Positions 26,001 through 41,000 of a stretch of 64,000 bases of DNA are shown here, piece after piece. The notes beneath the pieces were generated by a model, which did not search any database, had not been told where the DNA came from, and worked only from the letters and a program-made list of their open reading frames with translations. Made by a program: the position numbers and the translations under genes. The stretch's first letter is position 1. Every line of letters begins with the position of its first letter. The DNA comes from Megalonaias nervosa (Eukaryota; Mollusca; Bivalvia; Unionida; Unionidae), in contig JAECUM010001093.1 of assembly GCA_016617855.1 (NCBI GenBank), positions 1-64,000 on the forward strand, given 5' to 3'.

Positions 26001-29000
26001 GGACGGCACTTAAAAAAAACTGCTGTAGGAGGTTGTGTTTCAAACTATTTTGATTCTGACAGTGGAAGGCTGATTAGAAAAATCACTTCAGTTGTGGGTT
26101 GTGTTAACAAAATGAGAAATCGCAGGTGGGGTTGTCAGAAAAAAAACCTGAATATATATTTAAAATCGCATCTAACCCCCTCCTAGCGGTCTAATGTGAA
26201 TAAAACATTGGGTCAGAAAATGATGCCAGTACACACGAGTGCACCTAATTTGTACGAATTCGCGTACTTTTAAAAGTGATATGTGTTCCGCAAATTACGT
26301 CAACGTCGCGGATATAAAACCTGCTTATTCAACTTTAAAAGTGCATTTCACAATGTAATTCATGCTGCCAGTAGCAATATCACAGCGTTTGATGTGACAT
26401 CCAGATTCAGAAAGGCAAAGGTTAAAATAGCTGGATACTTTGGTTCGACATGAATGACTGTTAAACTAAATTTGATTGGTTCATTGGGCCCTGGAACAGG
26501 AATTTCATCATGGAAGTTTTACAAATGCGTGTTTCAAATAAGGGCCACACAGGAAACCAAAATGGCTGAATCACAATAGGGTTTGTTGTCAGACGATGTT
26601 TTTAGTCGGCAAATACTGGCTTGTGATAGCTATGATGACAATGAATTTCATGTATATCAGTCTGTTGGACATTGGGAAAATGTCACTGGAAATACCAGTG
26701 TGTGAATTTGAGCCCAAAATTGATGTTGAGTGCGAGTCCGATGTACGTGTTGGAAGGACATTATGCCAGTTATATTTATTCAAGATAACCATGTCTGAAC
26801 AAGCAGACTATGGGAATGTTGGACTTAAAACCCTAATACAGCATTATGGAAGAGAAAAAAATCTGGCATAAGAGGCAGCAAAGTACTGATTCAAGGAAAT
26901 GAATCTTTGGCAGAGTTCATGTTAGTGAAAACTTTTCTTTTTGGAACAGATATATCAAAGAGAGAATACCCATGGGGCCATACCTGTGAGATGTTGAAAA
27001 TTGCACAATCGTAAAGAACAGTAACTTGTACAAGCTAGTTATGCATATGCATTTCAGACAGCAGGCAATGAAAGGGAGTTCTCAGCACAGAATAATATTC
27101 GTACACAGAGGAGGAGGATCATATTAAATTCAGAAACAATCAACAGGTTAATGTTCATAGGGAACATCAAAGAATCCCCATACAACATAATTAAGTGTGT
27201 GTAGATCTCTAGTTGGTAGAACCACTATAGCAACAAAAAGAATAACGAGACTAACTTTCATATCATGCAGATGTATTACCAAATGAAGTACATGCTCTCA
27301 ATGTGCAAAAATTGAATGACATTAAACATAAGAAACTGACTGAACTGTGTAAACTCAAAGCAAGATGGATAAAATTTGTCCTGTTTGTGTTTGGTTATTC
27401 CTGTGTATATTTTGAGGATGTTGATATTTTCTGCAGACCTTTTGGCACTTAGTTCCAAGCCATCATTTGGTATCTGTATTACAAATTGGATTACTACTAT
27501 CTAGTACACAACATTTTGAAGCAGTGTCATTAACTAATGATGAAATTGATGAAAAAATTCTTGATGTCATTTTGATATATGGATTCTTTACTAAACCACT
27601 AATCTGTTCATCCTGATTCTTTTTTACCATCTCCTTTAGTTTTACTGGTACTAATACTTTTAATAAAATTGTAATTTCTATTTTCTTACAATCTAAATAT
27701 TTGTGATCATGTATTATTGTCAAAAGGTAAAATGTGCTTAGTTTTGTTGTAAAAATTAAAACTATTAATTAGCAAGGGACTAAAGTAAAAAGTGGGTCAA
27801 CTTTATGTGTGCAAAAATTATTACTATATTGCAGAGTGTTGTTAAAAACAACAGAATAGTTGTACGAGATGTATTTTGCAAAGTTATAGAACCAGCACTC
27901 GTATTGTAACCACATATTCCATTTAAATAATACTATCATTATTTCTGTGTATTCCTATCAGTTTTTCCCAAGTGGTATTAATTTCCTGATCTGATGTTGT
28001 TCGTTTCTTGTGCAATTTTTACATATCAAGAATTCTCAGTATCATTAAAAAACAATGTAACCTGCACCAAATTGAGTTGTTTGAGAAGAAATTCATTTTT
28101 TAACCCAAAAATCACTGAAGCTATGGGTTCTGGCATTAAAGTCTCACATTAAATAACGTTTAAAGTTGCCATGATAGTAATTTAGGATGCAACTGTTCTA
28201 ATTTCACCTTTGGTATATTCAGATCTTGAATGTGATGGAGGAACATGGCTCCAAAATACACATCAATTTTAGAACCTGTTCATTGACTATGAATCAAGTA
28301 TATAATCAGAGTCCAACTGAATTGTTAGAAAAAGTTTAATTCTTATGACAACATTGTAAGTAGCTGTCAAATATGGAGTAAGCCAATGGTCTTTCTGCCA
28401 TCCCAACCAAGACCCTACCACAACCACGTGAGCATGCTCAATGACATCACAGTAATAATCGCTATACAACTAAAGATGACATCTATTTATTTTGATTTCA
28501 GTAGAGCCTTACCAGAGTGGAACAGTAAGAAAGAGTGACAGATATTTACGTGTTAGAGAGATATTTAACAATGGCTATTCCTCCCACCACCACTTCTCAT
28601 TGGAGATCACACACCCACAAAACTTAAATTAAATCCTGAAATCCTGGCAGTATCCCTGCAGGGGAGATAACTTGACCATTTTATTTGATTTTATTGGTTT
28701 GGTTAACCCATGGTATTTCTGTTACTTGAACATTATCTTACAGTGTGTCCAGTCAGCATGGTCGAAAAAGGCATACAACCATTGAGAGTTGTTGAAGGAC
28801 TCACATTACTACAGATATAAAAGAACGAGAACCATACTATAAATCAGTGGAGATAAAATAGAGTATACATGGTTTGACTGTCCCTGACTGGTTGATAATG
28901 AAAGTAAGATTTTAGTAAAAAGAATCTTTTGACAGCTTGTCCTACTTGTAACTGAAAAAAGTCAGGGACATTGTTTTATTAACATAATTTCCGTCCCTTT

Positions 29001-32000
29001 ACAGACCTGAGTTTGGAAGACTCATTACTGAAATCAGCACCTGACTCTTTGGTGTAGTATTGAAAGCACACATTTCAAATTTGTGTAGATCCAGAAAATG
29101 GTGCAGCTGTTATGGTTTTCTTTTCACAAAAGCTGTCATCATAGATGTGTCTGTACTGACACAAATTTGATCATGAGCACTCGTAATTTTAAGTTATTGA
29201 ATTTTAATATCATGGTGTTTGCACAGGTTTACAATGGGAACTGAATTAGTACAGCGAGTCTTGAACTCTTGAGTTTTGTGCAGAAACATGGAATCCAAGT
29301 AGAATACATCCAGAAATGTAGAGGTTTTCTATCTTGGATTTAGTCTCCCGATTGCATTTCACATTGATATTCATATTCACAAACAATTAGTATAGTAGTA
29401 GGAAAAGTATGTGAATTTAGCCACTCAAATCGATTTTAACCTTCTGGTTATATCTGTTCTGGTAGGGGCCCCGAGTGGCCGAGTGGTCTAAAGCGCTCTC
29501 CGTTACGGATCACTGCCATCTCACCTCTGTCTGCGTGGGTTCGAGTTTTGGATTCGGCAAATGTGGATATGTGAGAAAGCTTGCCAGTAGCTTCTCGTGG
29601 GTCGGTGGTTCTTTCTGGGGATTTCCTGGTTTCTTCCTCCACCATTAATACTGGCCGCCATGTATAGCCTATCGTGTGCTGAAAAATGGCGTTAAGCCCC
29701 ACAACAACAACAACAACATCTGTTCTGGTCTGTTTCTGTCCATTCTGGTTTATTATGTCCACTGAATCTTTATGGTTGGAAAAAAATTTGGCAAATTTAA
29801 AGATTGAAAAATCTTTTGGCAGATTATGATTATACACTGTACTTCTGCCTGAGAGATGTGAATAATTTCATTTTTTGGTTTGTTGATTCTGGTTGTTGCT
29901 CAGTTCAAATGCATCATTGAAAAACACTGATGCATTCTCATACTTTGTTATAAATATTTATTACAGATGCACATCTCCAGATATCGGTGAATATAGCTTG
30001 AATAAGTTATAACAGTTCTGATTGGAACAATGGACATTGTTAGAGAAACTTTTAAGTGAACTAAAATGTAAACTTTTTGGCAGCATGTGATGCAGGATTT
30101 GCTCAAGACTTCTCCATCTCATATGCTCACCACGAAAAATCCATTTGTACCAACTGATGATGACTTTTAGGTAACGGTCAGAAAGGCATAATTAAATTCT
30201 AATGGGACTTTAGTGTTGAGAGCATCAAAGTCTGATCCATTCCGTTATGGTGTGCAGATCAGACTTTTTGCAGTGCATAACTGTACTTGCCCCTTAAGGG
30301 CTTTGCACGACTATCTAGAGCTCCGTGGCAGGGTGGGCTGTCTTAGGCCTTCTGACCCGCTATTTACTACAGATGGTATTAATCCACTTTCTAGATCAGT
30401 GTTTTTGGAGAAGTTACATCTGCTTCTGCAGGTACTAGGCTATCCACAATACAAATTCAATGGGCACTCCTTTCGGATAGGGGCCGCCACTACCGCAGCT
30501 AATGCTGGGATCGAGGACCACCTTATTAAAACACTAGGCCATTGGACTTCAGATTCTTATTTACGTTACATCAGGACCTCAAATGATGCCATTTTTCATG
30601 CACAGCAGGCCATGTGTGGATCTACCCGTTCATAGATAAGTGCTGCCATATGAGCAGTTTCATCTGCATGTTTTCTTGGATAGAGTGCATTTGATGGAAT
30701 TGTGTATGTGCTAATATACGTTAGTTGGTGTGTGTCTGTGTTTTCTTTCGGATGTGATCATCAGATTCTTTACATGGACTGATTTCTGAGAAAGGATGTG
30801 TGTCAGTGTATTCTTTTGGATGTGATCATCAGATTCTGTACATGGAGTTATTTCTGAGAAAGGAGTAAGCAGATTCTGTGTATTGTGCCAAGTGTTTCAT
30901 TGCATTTGGAATTCTTCAGTTTTTCTATGGAGTGTGATCATCAGATTCAGGCACCCTGTGAGGTGTGTTTCGCATCAGTGTGTTCACAATGTGTAACAGG
31001 ATCATCAGATTAACTGGCATTGGGCGGTGTTTAGGCACCAGTAGGGCCTGCACCCCGTGTTTACATTATGTGGTTGGTGTATCTGTTAGGTTTCTAGTTC
31101 AATCTGTTTACTGACTGCACTGCAATCGTTTTTGTGCATCCAACTTAATTTGCTCTCCTGTACTTTACTTTATTTATACATCGACCCCTAACGGGGAACA
31201 AGCTGTGAACATTGCAGTGCTGAACATACATGTTTATAGTTTTTGTTTCCTCATATATGACTGTCTTTCAGATTCTCGCATCACAGCATTGCTTACCTTA
31301 CCAATACAGTCTAGATTTACTGTGATTTTAGTCTTGTTATCACCATAATAATGTTTGCAGGCAGGGATCCCTGAACAGTAACACCTTGGCATGGGTCCTT
31401 ACAGTGTTATCCAGATATATGGTGATTCACAGTTGTATGGGTCTTAATATGGCAATGATTCGTGTTTCATTTTCCTAATTGCTTATATTGTGTGTTATAT
31501 TTCGTGCTTATTTTAACAGAACTGCAGGTTGTTCTTGTCCATACATATCCGTTCCTTGGGGCTCTCCGCTGCATACTACTGCAGTTCCATTCTCGGCATG
31601 CAGCGTGGTTTGGGCATTCTGTCCCCAATCCACTCGACTTACAGACATAACAAGTTATGGCGACTCTGCCTCAATACAGCGGCAATTCTGCCTTAACAGT
31701 TAGGTCAGTCAGTCAAACATTGGCAATTCTGCCTTGACATCAGTCATACTGGCGATTCCGCCTCATAGATAGTGCTTCAAGCATACTGGCGATTCCGCCT
31801 CATATGTAGTGCATGTTGGCTATTCGGCCCTGACAGCAGTCATACTGGCGATTCCGCCTCATAAATACTGCATGCTTCTATTCCATCTTACACATTAACC
31901 TTATGCAGTGGAGGATGAGACCCAAGGAATGCCAAAGATGTATAATTATGTACTGTTTTATAATGCTAAATAGTATTATTAAAGAGTTGATATTACATTC

Positions 32001-35000
32001 TTATTAGTTCTTCTTATGCTACATGTATCATATACGCAGTTCACCTGTCAGTCGATCCAGCTATCGATACAGGAGTGTCAGGTGAATTGGCGATTTCACC
32101 TATAGTCCACCTGTCCATCATTCCATCTAGTTTTATATTGTGTAAATCACAATATTCAAAGGTCCACAAAAATTACTGGAGTCAAACTTTATAAACTCAA
32201 ACAGCAGTGGCAAAAGTGATGGACTAGTACCTTTGCTGCTGTTGCCACAGTTGATTAGTTGGTTGATTTAGTTTGGTTTGGTTTGGGTTTTTTTGAGGGG
32301 GGGGTAACAGTATATTAGGTGGAGGAAGAACCCCAAAAGACCACCAACCCAAATTGGTTGATCTGTGACAAAAACTCACCCTGTGAGATGTGCAAGTGAT
32401 CTGTAAAAGCAAGCACCTTAGTACACTAGGGCACATGGAGCCTCTGTTGATTTGATGTTTATCTCCAACAGCCGAGGTCATTTAGACATGAGATCTCCGG
32501 TTTCGGTAGATCATTATGGCCTTTACACCATTTTCAGATGAAGAGAATCTGTATATGGCAGCCAGTTTTACTGCTGAAGAAAATCCAAGTACTTTTGAGA
32601 CACCAAGCACCACTTAATGTAGAACCACTGACCTTCCACAAGTAACTGGCAACATTTTCATTTACACACTGGAGGCAAGTAATCACATGACAAGCATCTT
32701 GTACCACTCTGCCATGGAAGCCCCACAGATCTGTATCACAAGCATCTTATACTCTGCCATGAAACCCCCTCAGACCATAGGTATAAGTCTCGTATGAAAG
32801 ACTAGAAGTGGGAGATAGAACCTGTGACAACTGGATTAAAAGTGCTACTGCTATGCCATCAGTGATGATGATGATGCTGTTGACAATACAGTTAACTGCA
32901 ATGACATTGATTTTACAAGTACTCGGGGAAAAAAATGATTCCTTGACTTTCATCCATTTTTTAAAATCTAATTTATGATATAAAAATGTTTGACTTGCTA
33001 TATTTCTATTTTTTAAAACTTTATATTAGTCTTGCAAGAAGGCATAGAAATAAGATGTCAGTAACTGAAATATGTGTTCTCATAAGAAATGATATAGTGT
33101 AAAAGTAGGCAGAAATAAGGGACATTGCTTTCACAGGTATTAATGATTTTTTCTGACAAATCATGTATTATAAGTTTACCAAAACATTTATTAAAAAAAA
33201 TAATAACAAGGGAATCGTAGCATCTGACCACACATTTAAAGCAATACAAGATTTAACTATTATTCTAATCAAAAAGCTGCATGCTTGAGAACAAAGAAAA
33301 ATAGCAAAACATTGTGATCACTTTAGTAAACACACAGTTTAGTAAGGATACAAATTCCTGATTTCTGTATCAGAATAGAAATCCCTAATATAAAATCTAT
33401 ATTCATGGACATTAAATTAGTAGGTATTAAGGGACTGATCAATGACATCTACAAATAATAAGCCACCAAGAAAATTTGTGATTTCACAGTATCAGAGACA
33501 TTCGTGGCTGACAGACAAACAAAGGGACAAAAGACTGATTATAATGAATGAATACAAATAAAAATATGCAGTAGATTATATGATCTATAAGAATTCAGTA
33601 GATTACCTCCAGCCAGCTGTCATTTAAATCGCTTCTGTCCCCAACCCAATATTAAAATCGCTTCTACCACCCACTAACCCATAGCCAGAAATTATGTAAA
33701 AAAAAATATACTTCTGTAGGGGGCAGTGTTTTTCGATTAAAACATGTCTGCCGGTGGATCTTAATTTTTTTAAATTGCTTCTGTTGTGGGTTGGTCGAAT
33801 TTGAAAGTGCCTTCCCCCTGGGGGATATATGTTTTACTGGAACAGCCCTTACCAATTTCCTTCCTTTCCAGCTTATAATGAAATGCAGATGTCAGTTCCT
33901 AAAATTTGCTTGCTGGGATTTGTGCTTGAACTTAAGTTCCTTGCTCAAACAATTTCAAGAATAGAGGACCAGGATGTGGAGATTTCACCAAAATTCTCAT
34001 TTATGTGCTTGTTTTTCTTCAAGTACACATTTTCATACCTGTCTTCATCTTTTTTGTACCAAAACACAGATTTGTAACAAGTTACAGACTAGCTGAATTA
34101 TCAAAATGCAGTAATGATTAGATATACAAAATAAACATACAAGGACTGTCATTCAACTTGGTTACCTTTCCAATGTCTCTATTTCAGAACTCCATTCGTC
34201 ACAACCTGTCCCTGTATAACATATTTGTAAGAGAATCAGCTCGCCATGGGTCATACTGGACCTTGAAGCCAGACTGCATTCCCAAAGCCAAATATCACAG
34301 AGATTCCAGTCATGGAAAAGGTATTTAAAAAAGGGGGACTGGGGATGCTTGAATTGTTATGAAAATTGGTACAGTGAATGAAAGGCTGTTGACTTGATCT
34401 ACATCTCAAGTGTCATGCATTGATTTTAATATCAGCAATACTTTACCTGTTGCTCTTGCATTGCTTGCCTTACATGGATGTAAATTACCCTTAGGGTTCA
34501 CACAGTCATTAAAGGTCATTGAAAGTCATTGAGAAATGATCACCTTGAAAGTCATTGACATTTCACCTAGGTCTTTAAAAGTCATGGAATTTTAGAGATT
34601 TTGGTTAAAAATAAAATCTGATGGAAAATGTTTTTAAGTACTGTTTGATTTTCCATCATATGCTAGGAATTCCACCATTTTCATAATCCACAGGAAATAA
34701 TTGGATAACACATGCACACTCTTTCACTTCAACTAAGTTTAACTGACACATTGTGTTCTGGACAAAACATTGTGTTGTAGTTTGAACCATGCATCAAGGA
34801 AGTTTGACAAATGCATGTTTAAAATACAGGCTACCAGAAACCCAAAATGGCTGAATCCCAGTGCTGTTCTTTTTTAGATAACAATTTAATCTGGCAAATA
34901 CTGGCTGATGATAGTGATGATGGCAATTGGTTTTTAAAGCTGTGAAGTGTGTCATATTATTGGAGCAAGAAAAGTGTGAAAAGTGAGAACTTTAGCTGAT

Positions 35001-38000
35001 GTGCCTTGTCTGAAATTGAGTGTTCAGAACTGGAAGATGCAGTGCCAACATGGCTGAAGTAGCACACATGGTGACATAATTTTGAAGGCATGAAAATATG
35101 TTTCACTGCAAATGTATGTCAACTTCTTTACCAAATTCGGCACACCTTATAACAAAGTCATAACTTTTCAAACACTAGATATGTAATTTTAATAGATGTA
35201 ATCACCAACTTAAGAGGTATAAACTTCTGGACTGTTCATTTGTTGCTTATTAGTGCCAACCTATGGACTTAACAGACACGGATTGTGAATTAAACTAGCA
35301 ATGCTTGCGGGTTTTATTTTTCAAATATCTTTGCAGTGAACTAGGAGATATTAGATATGGAACTTTTTCAGTTTTAGTGAAAAATCCATTGTTTTTTTTA
35401 AAATCCAGATTGATTTTCATTTTGCTGATAAATTTCTGGCAGACTTTTATGTTTTTTAAAATCAATATTTTTTCAAGGTTATAATTCAGTTCAGAAAGAC
35501 ATTAACAAAACACTAAGACACTGTACACCAAAGTTGACAGTGCACACAGGAAAAATTTGTGGTTTCATTATTTCTTTGTGCATTTTATTGCTGCTTCAAG
35601 TAATGTCTTGCATAATCCAGGACTTTTGAAATAATTTCATGGCTTCAGCAAAATTTAAATTCTTAGAAATAGGAAAATGTATGGACATCACTAAATTTGA
35701 CCAGAAAGTAAAAATAGTTTCAAATGGAGCTAGTTGGAATAAAAAGATAATAAGTAGTTTTTCCAGAATATATTTGGAAAATGGAGGTTGCATGGAAAAT
35801 AGCTCAGAAAATTTTCTGGTTTTTAATTTTTAGGCTGTTTCCATCTCTGAATGATTACAGCCTGCTGTAAATTGGCTCTGCAGGTTTTCTGTTGCTGAAA
35901 AACTGTTATGATCTTGGCATACTGAACAAATTCACTATCCAATATATTCTTTAATTTGTGTATATGATAAAAGTAGTCTATGATCTTCAACCTGTGCAAA
36001 TTTTATGAATTCTGAATTTCTCATTAAATTCTTATGTTATGGGCAATTAGTGAGAAGGTACATATTTTCATATTTTCTATGCATTTTAAATTGATTTTGG
36101 ATTGCTTGGACACCGCCATGTAAAAATATGAAATTGTTAGAAAGTTAAATCCTCCAGCATTTCATAAGAAAATATCCTTTAGAAGTAGCATGTATTTTGT
36201 TGTATTTACAGAACAAAGCCAGTCATTGCCTTCATTTTCCACCCAACCTCGTCCTATGGTTCCGGTCATGTTTAGTTCCCTTCACACGTCAACCTCTATA
36301 TTGCAACCACACCAAGCCAATATCATCTACCAAAATCCCAGCCAGGTGAGCAGCACCACTGGAAGAAAGAAAGGTAGGTAGCATTGGATAATAATAGGGA
36401 TTGTGTTCTTGTTTGAAAACATTTGTTACAGCACAGTGAAACATTTCAGCCCAGAGGCTTAAAGTTTTTTCTGCGTGTTTCAGCAAATATTTGCACATAG
36501 GAAGCAGACCTGCTAACCCTCACGATTTTGGCTCTTGATAGCAATTTACGGATTCACGCCACATGCAAAAAAATAATGAATTCCACAATTCTCAATCGCT
36601 TAAATCAGGAATAAAATAAAATCTTTTTGTCCCATGAAGTGCTAGTCAAAAGTGGTCACTGAGGCCAATAACTGCCCTATATTGCTAGTTGTGATGTTAG
36701 TAGAACTATATACAGTTGTTACAGTTTGCCCTGTAGCAAGCATTTTTGTGAAGTATATAATCTATACTTAAAACAGAAGTTTTACAAATACTCATGAAGA
36801 AAACTGGGGCCCAACTGTTTTTTTTTTTAGTGGCAGATGTACATAGCAACTGTAATTTTTTAAACACTAACTGAAGACAGATTTTTTGAGTGTATAAATT
36901 TTTGAGATGTTGAAAAATTAGCATGTATCATAATTTGCTTGAGTTCATATATTTCTGTGCATGTGCCAACACCACTAACTGTTTACCGTTCAACATTTCA
37001 TCTTGTGCATTAATACCATTTCGTAATTAAGCTACATTACAGTTAAAACATTTTCACCTGCAAGGGAAAATGTATGTATTCCACAAAAAGTGAAGTATAG
37101 AGTGGAGTACACCAAAAATTGCCTTGCATTCAGCCATCAATCATCGATGTACATTATGCTTTTCGCACAGTAGTATGCCACAAATTTTAGAATTGGGAAT
37201 GTGCACAGGGACTCATATTGTTGCTAACAGTATACCTGTCATACATGTACTATATAATAATATTATTATATAGTACATGTATGACAGATAAATTGTAAGC
37301 AATGATATGAGCCCCTGTGGGCATGTGGCAGAGCGATGTGATAAAGCTCATTCCTAGCAAAAAGCATATAAATATTGGGAAAATTTAGAGCACCCTCAGC
37401 AGATTACAGCTCTGGAGTACTTTAAGTCACCTTTTCAAGTCCTCGAAGTTTCCAATGCTGAAGCATTGTATGTGAGTTTTCTTGTTGAACATAACCTGCC
37501 TTTCTCAGTTGAAGATCAGCAACAGTGACAAAGTATTTCCTACTGTGAGGAAAAATAAGACAAACTTTAGTGTCTCCTTAGGTGCTGAAAATTTGCAATA
37601 ATTTTAGTCACCAAGATGAACCAGGAGGCAAGAAGGCAGAACTGTTTTGAAAACAAATTTACCATAGCCCAATTGAGGAAGTCTGCTACAGCAACATATC
37701 GTGACAAATAGCATGAAGTTTGTGTATATCAGTAAATTTGGCTGCAAATAAATTTGTACATGTAATTAGTGTAAATAATGTGTTTTAGTTTGGGATTTTC
37801 ATATAATGCAGTACTAACCATCAAAGTGGATGGAGCTAAGGTCATGGTATAATTTTTCACTGTGTTCAAAATTCACTAATTTTTATCCCTCTTTTCACTA
37901 ATTGTAAGTTTGGAGGATTGGCAGCTCTGTAGGAAGCTATGTTCCATAAAGTACATAAACAGTATAGCAGCTGCCTTTTTAAATGAGAAAAACAATGTAC

Positions 38001-41000
38001 ACAAGCAGCATGTGAAATGTTCGAGTACAGCTAACATCATAAAAACATTTAAATGAAGACACAATTCTCCCAGTCATATATGGGTACTGGTGCATGGAAG
38101 CTGGATGGGTTTCTGGCTTGATGATGAACTTTAAAGTCACCTTTGCCAGGATCACAGTTCTGTTTTTAGCTTCCCAGTCTGAGAAGATAATAGACAAATA
38201 TTAATTTTATATCAAACAGTGGTAGGGGCATAGTTATAGTGTTGCCCTTGTCCATTGTTCTATCTGTCACACCCAGCTTAGGTTTTGCATTTGGCTTAAT
38301 TTTTTCAGTTACTGTTGTTGAAATCTGTTTTCTGTGAACACATTTCCAGTTCAAGTGGCTTCATCCTCATCATCAACAATGTAAATATTTAATGTTCAAG
38401 TGTTTGAAAGTCTGTCTACATACATTGTAGAACTGTTCATTTCTATATTCTATTTTTTTGTGCCCCTGCCATGTTCTGTGTAGTGTGCATTATATTTACA
38501 AAATGTTCCAGCTAGAATCTAAAAAGGGCAGGGCATCAGTGCACTAAAATAGCCAAGACTGTACAATTTGTTAATAGGGCACTTAATTTCACTTAAATTT
38601 ACAGGACATGCTATACATTCATGCAGCTGCTTGCTTTACTGGTCAAAATAGTATCATTTGGAAATGCAGTATGCTGCCACAGTAACCAGCTTGTAAACCT
38701 TGTTGTTTCCCCTGCTGAACAGAGAGTTGTATCAGCACAGGGTTTCACTTTTTGTGATACCTAGTTGTACCTGTATGAAAATGCAGGCTTCTGCATGTAT
38801 GCCGGTAAAATTGTAGGGGCTAGTGGAAGTTTGCTGGTAAGTAGTCCTTCAGAATAGTGCATAAAACAAAAAAAGTAGAAAAAGCAAACAAACAAACATT
38901 TGAGAAAAGTGGATACAACCCAGTCATTTGCAACAACAACTGGACAAATAAAAAAAATTGTTGCAAACCTGTGACTCCCATTGCACAAGTCAGCTCTCTT
39001 CCTTATTATGCATTTAACTTTTGCACACAAATATGGAGGTCCCGCATGATTGCATGACATCTAGGCAGTTTTGGGGTGACCTGTTCTGAGATTTTGCCCG
39101 TACACTAAGAACACATTTTTATATATTCTTACTTGTTCCTGAAAGTGCTGACCCTAACAACTCAAGCTGATCTTGGAACAAAAGATGTTCAGCCATCTTT
39201 GTACTTGTCTACTCCTGCTTCAGAGGTGATGTGGGTCCTGAACCAGAGAATGGGGTTGGCAGTTCTTTAACAAGTTCTTTGGGCAAGAAGAACCACAACA
39301 ATGTTTTACTTGGGTCAAGAACACCTTTGATTGGCTATTTGGTATTGCTGTAATACTTGATTCATTTTAAAAAGTTTGTTTTAAAAAGTGTTTGTTCATT
39401 AAATTCCTGGATTTCTTTGTAACACATAAGTAATGGAGAATTATATGTTTCAGCAAATGTAAGCAATGAATAGCTAGATACAACAAAGCATTGTAATGAA
39501 AATTTTAAAACATTTGTGCCTTTTCTTTTAGTTCATTAAAACAGCAACCATTACCAGATATGTGATCTATTTGAATTTATCTCGAAGTAATCTGCAGAAG
39601 TTGATCATGACTTCATATTGTGTTATACCATCTGTTGGAAGCCTTGTTACAAGTTTCATTGAATGGTATATATGAACATACTTTATCAAAAATTTTCATA
39701 TAGACTAACTTAAAAGTGTGTGCATATGGTATATAAAAACTTGAATGCAGAGTTACTTGTTGAAATTTTAATTCATTTTTATTAATTTATAAATAACAAT
39801 AATCTAATGGGTCTAGACTACCTTTGGCTAAGCATTAGTGTGCCTTTCCTTTATGCCTAACATAGTTCCCTTATGTTATCGATTTCACTTTGTAATATGT
39901 AGAAGAGCAGAATTTTTAGTAAAGATCTTTTTTTTTTCATAGTATTTAAATATTTCTAATGCAGAATATCCCAAAGTGGCCTTCTACAGCTTTTTCTGCT
40001 AAGACATACTTCAAAAGTTATGAAAGCTATTAGAACCCACAACATTTTTGAAAAACTGTGTCCTGATACTTTTAGTTTTGATCATAGAAAATTAACATGG
40101 CCTTGTATGGCAGTCACATGATCTGTGAGATGAATCTTCATTTTTGTCATAGAAAATTCACATGACCGTATATGGCAGTCATATGATCTATGAGATAAAT
40201 CTTGTTTGATCTAGTCTCGCCCCCTGCTTCATATGCTCCCTGCATTGCACTCCATGAAGTCAGGTGAATGCCAACACTGTATTGTCACATGATCAAAACA
40301 TATGGCCTCATATGGAGAGATCTAGTTAATCTAACTGCAGCACATTTATTCCTTTAATAATCTGTTTGTTAGTGTCACAATGTGACCTTTACTAATACTT
40401 TTGATCTGAACTATAAGTCATTATCTTTTGTTCGAGCTTAACCACCAATTCGTTCATATAGTTATTACAAATATTTTTACTAGTAGGCGAAGATGAAGAA
40501 AAAGGGTACACACAATGATATTTTGTAAATATTGCACATTTTACACAGTGTCATATCAAAAACTCCTCCAATTGATTCCTTGATCAGTTTTACATCAAAA
40601 TTGATGTGAGATGATGTATTACAGCCTAAATATTATTATACTGAAGTTTCTCAAGAATGTCAGCGACAATTTAAATACTCTTCATTTAAAAAGAAGAAAT
40701 GGTCTTTTCTTTGTACTGCATCTTGAGTATGCACCAGTTTACATACCTTCCAGACTTTGAATAATCCCTTAAACTCAAGATTGCTGATAAGAATATTTTT
40801 AATATATTGGGACTGTCCAAAAATCTAGTCCTTTTCTAATTTAATCAAATAATCACTTGAGATTTTCAGGTTCAAGTTATTTTGTCATTTGTTTGAAACT
40901 AATTGATTGGCAATTTCATCTACTACCCCTTTTTTTGACCCCAAAAATATATATTTCTTATTATCTAACAAATTAAGTCTTCAATACCAAATTTTTTTAA

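Larger units (their letters stand above)
30180..32110 (+). mobile_element. Tyrosine-recombinase transposon remnant
   Basis: It comprises the C-terminal part of a tyrosine recombinase (30,213-30,635), then a region with four GATCATCAGATT repeats (30,751-31,015), then an array of short palindromic repeats (31,655-31,875). The organisation, recombinase plus downstream short repeats, suggests a DIRS-like or Crypton-like element. The 5' part (gag or reverse transcriptase, if any) is absent here. It lies in the FoxM intron that splits the forkhead domain. Ends are approximate. Confidence 0.7.

Noticed and set aside
29464..29550. tRNA gene (A- and B-boxes present)
   Set aside because: The promoter boxes belong to the SINE heads. 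No copy folds into a complete tRNA with an acceptor stem, and each is followed by the SINE body.
29448..29837. 129-codon - strand open frame
   Set aside because: It lies across the SINE family 1 copy and its tRNA-like head. The similar frames at 50,375-50,605 and 61,432-61,683 are also SINE-derived.
36212..36345. Shorter version of FoxM exon 6 ending at CCAG|GTGAGC
   Set aside because: The donor is strong, but phase 0 leads to a TGA in exon 7, so a normal transcript cannot use it. It could be a rare non-productive splice.
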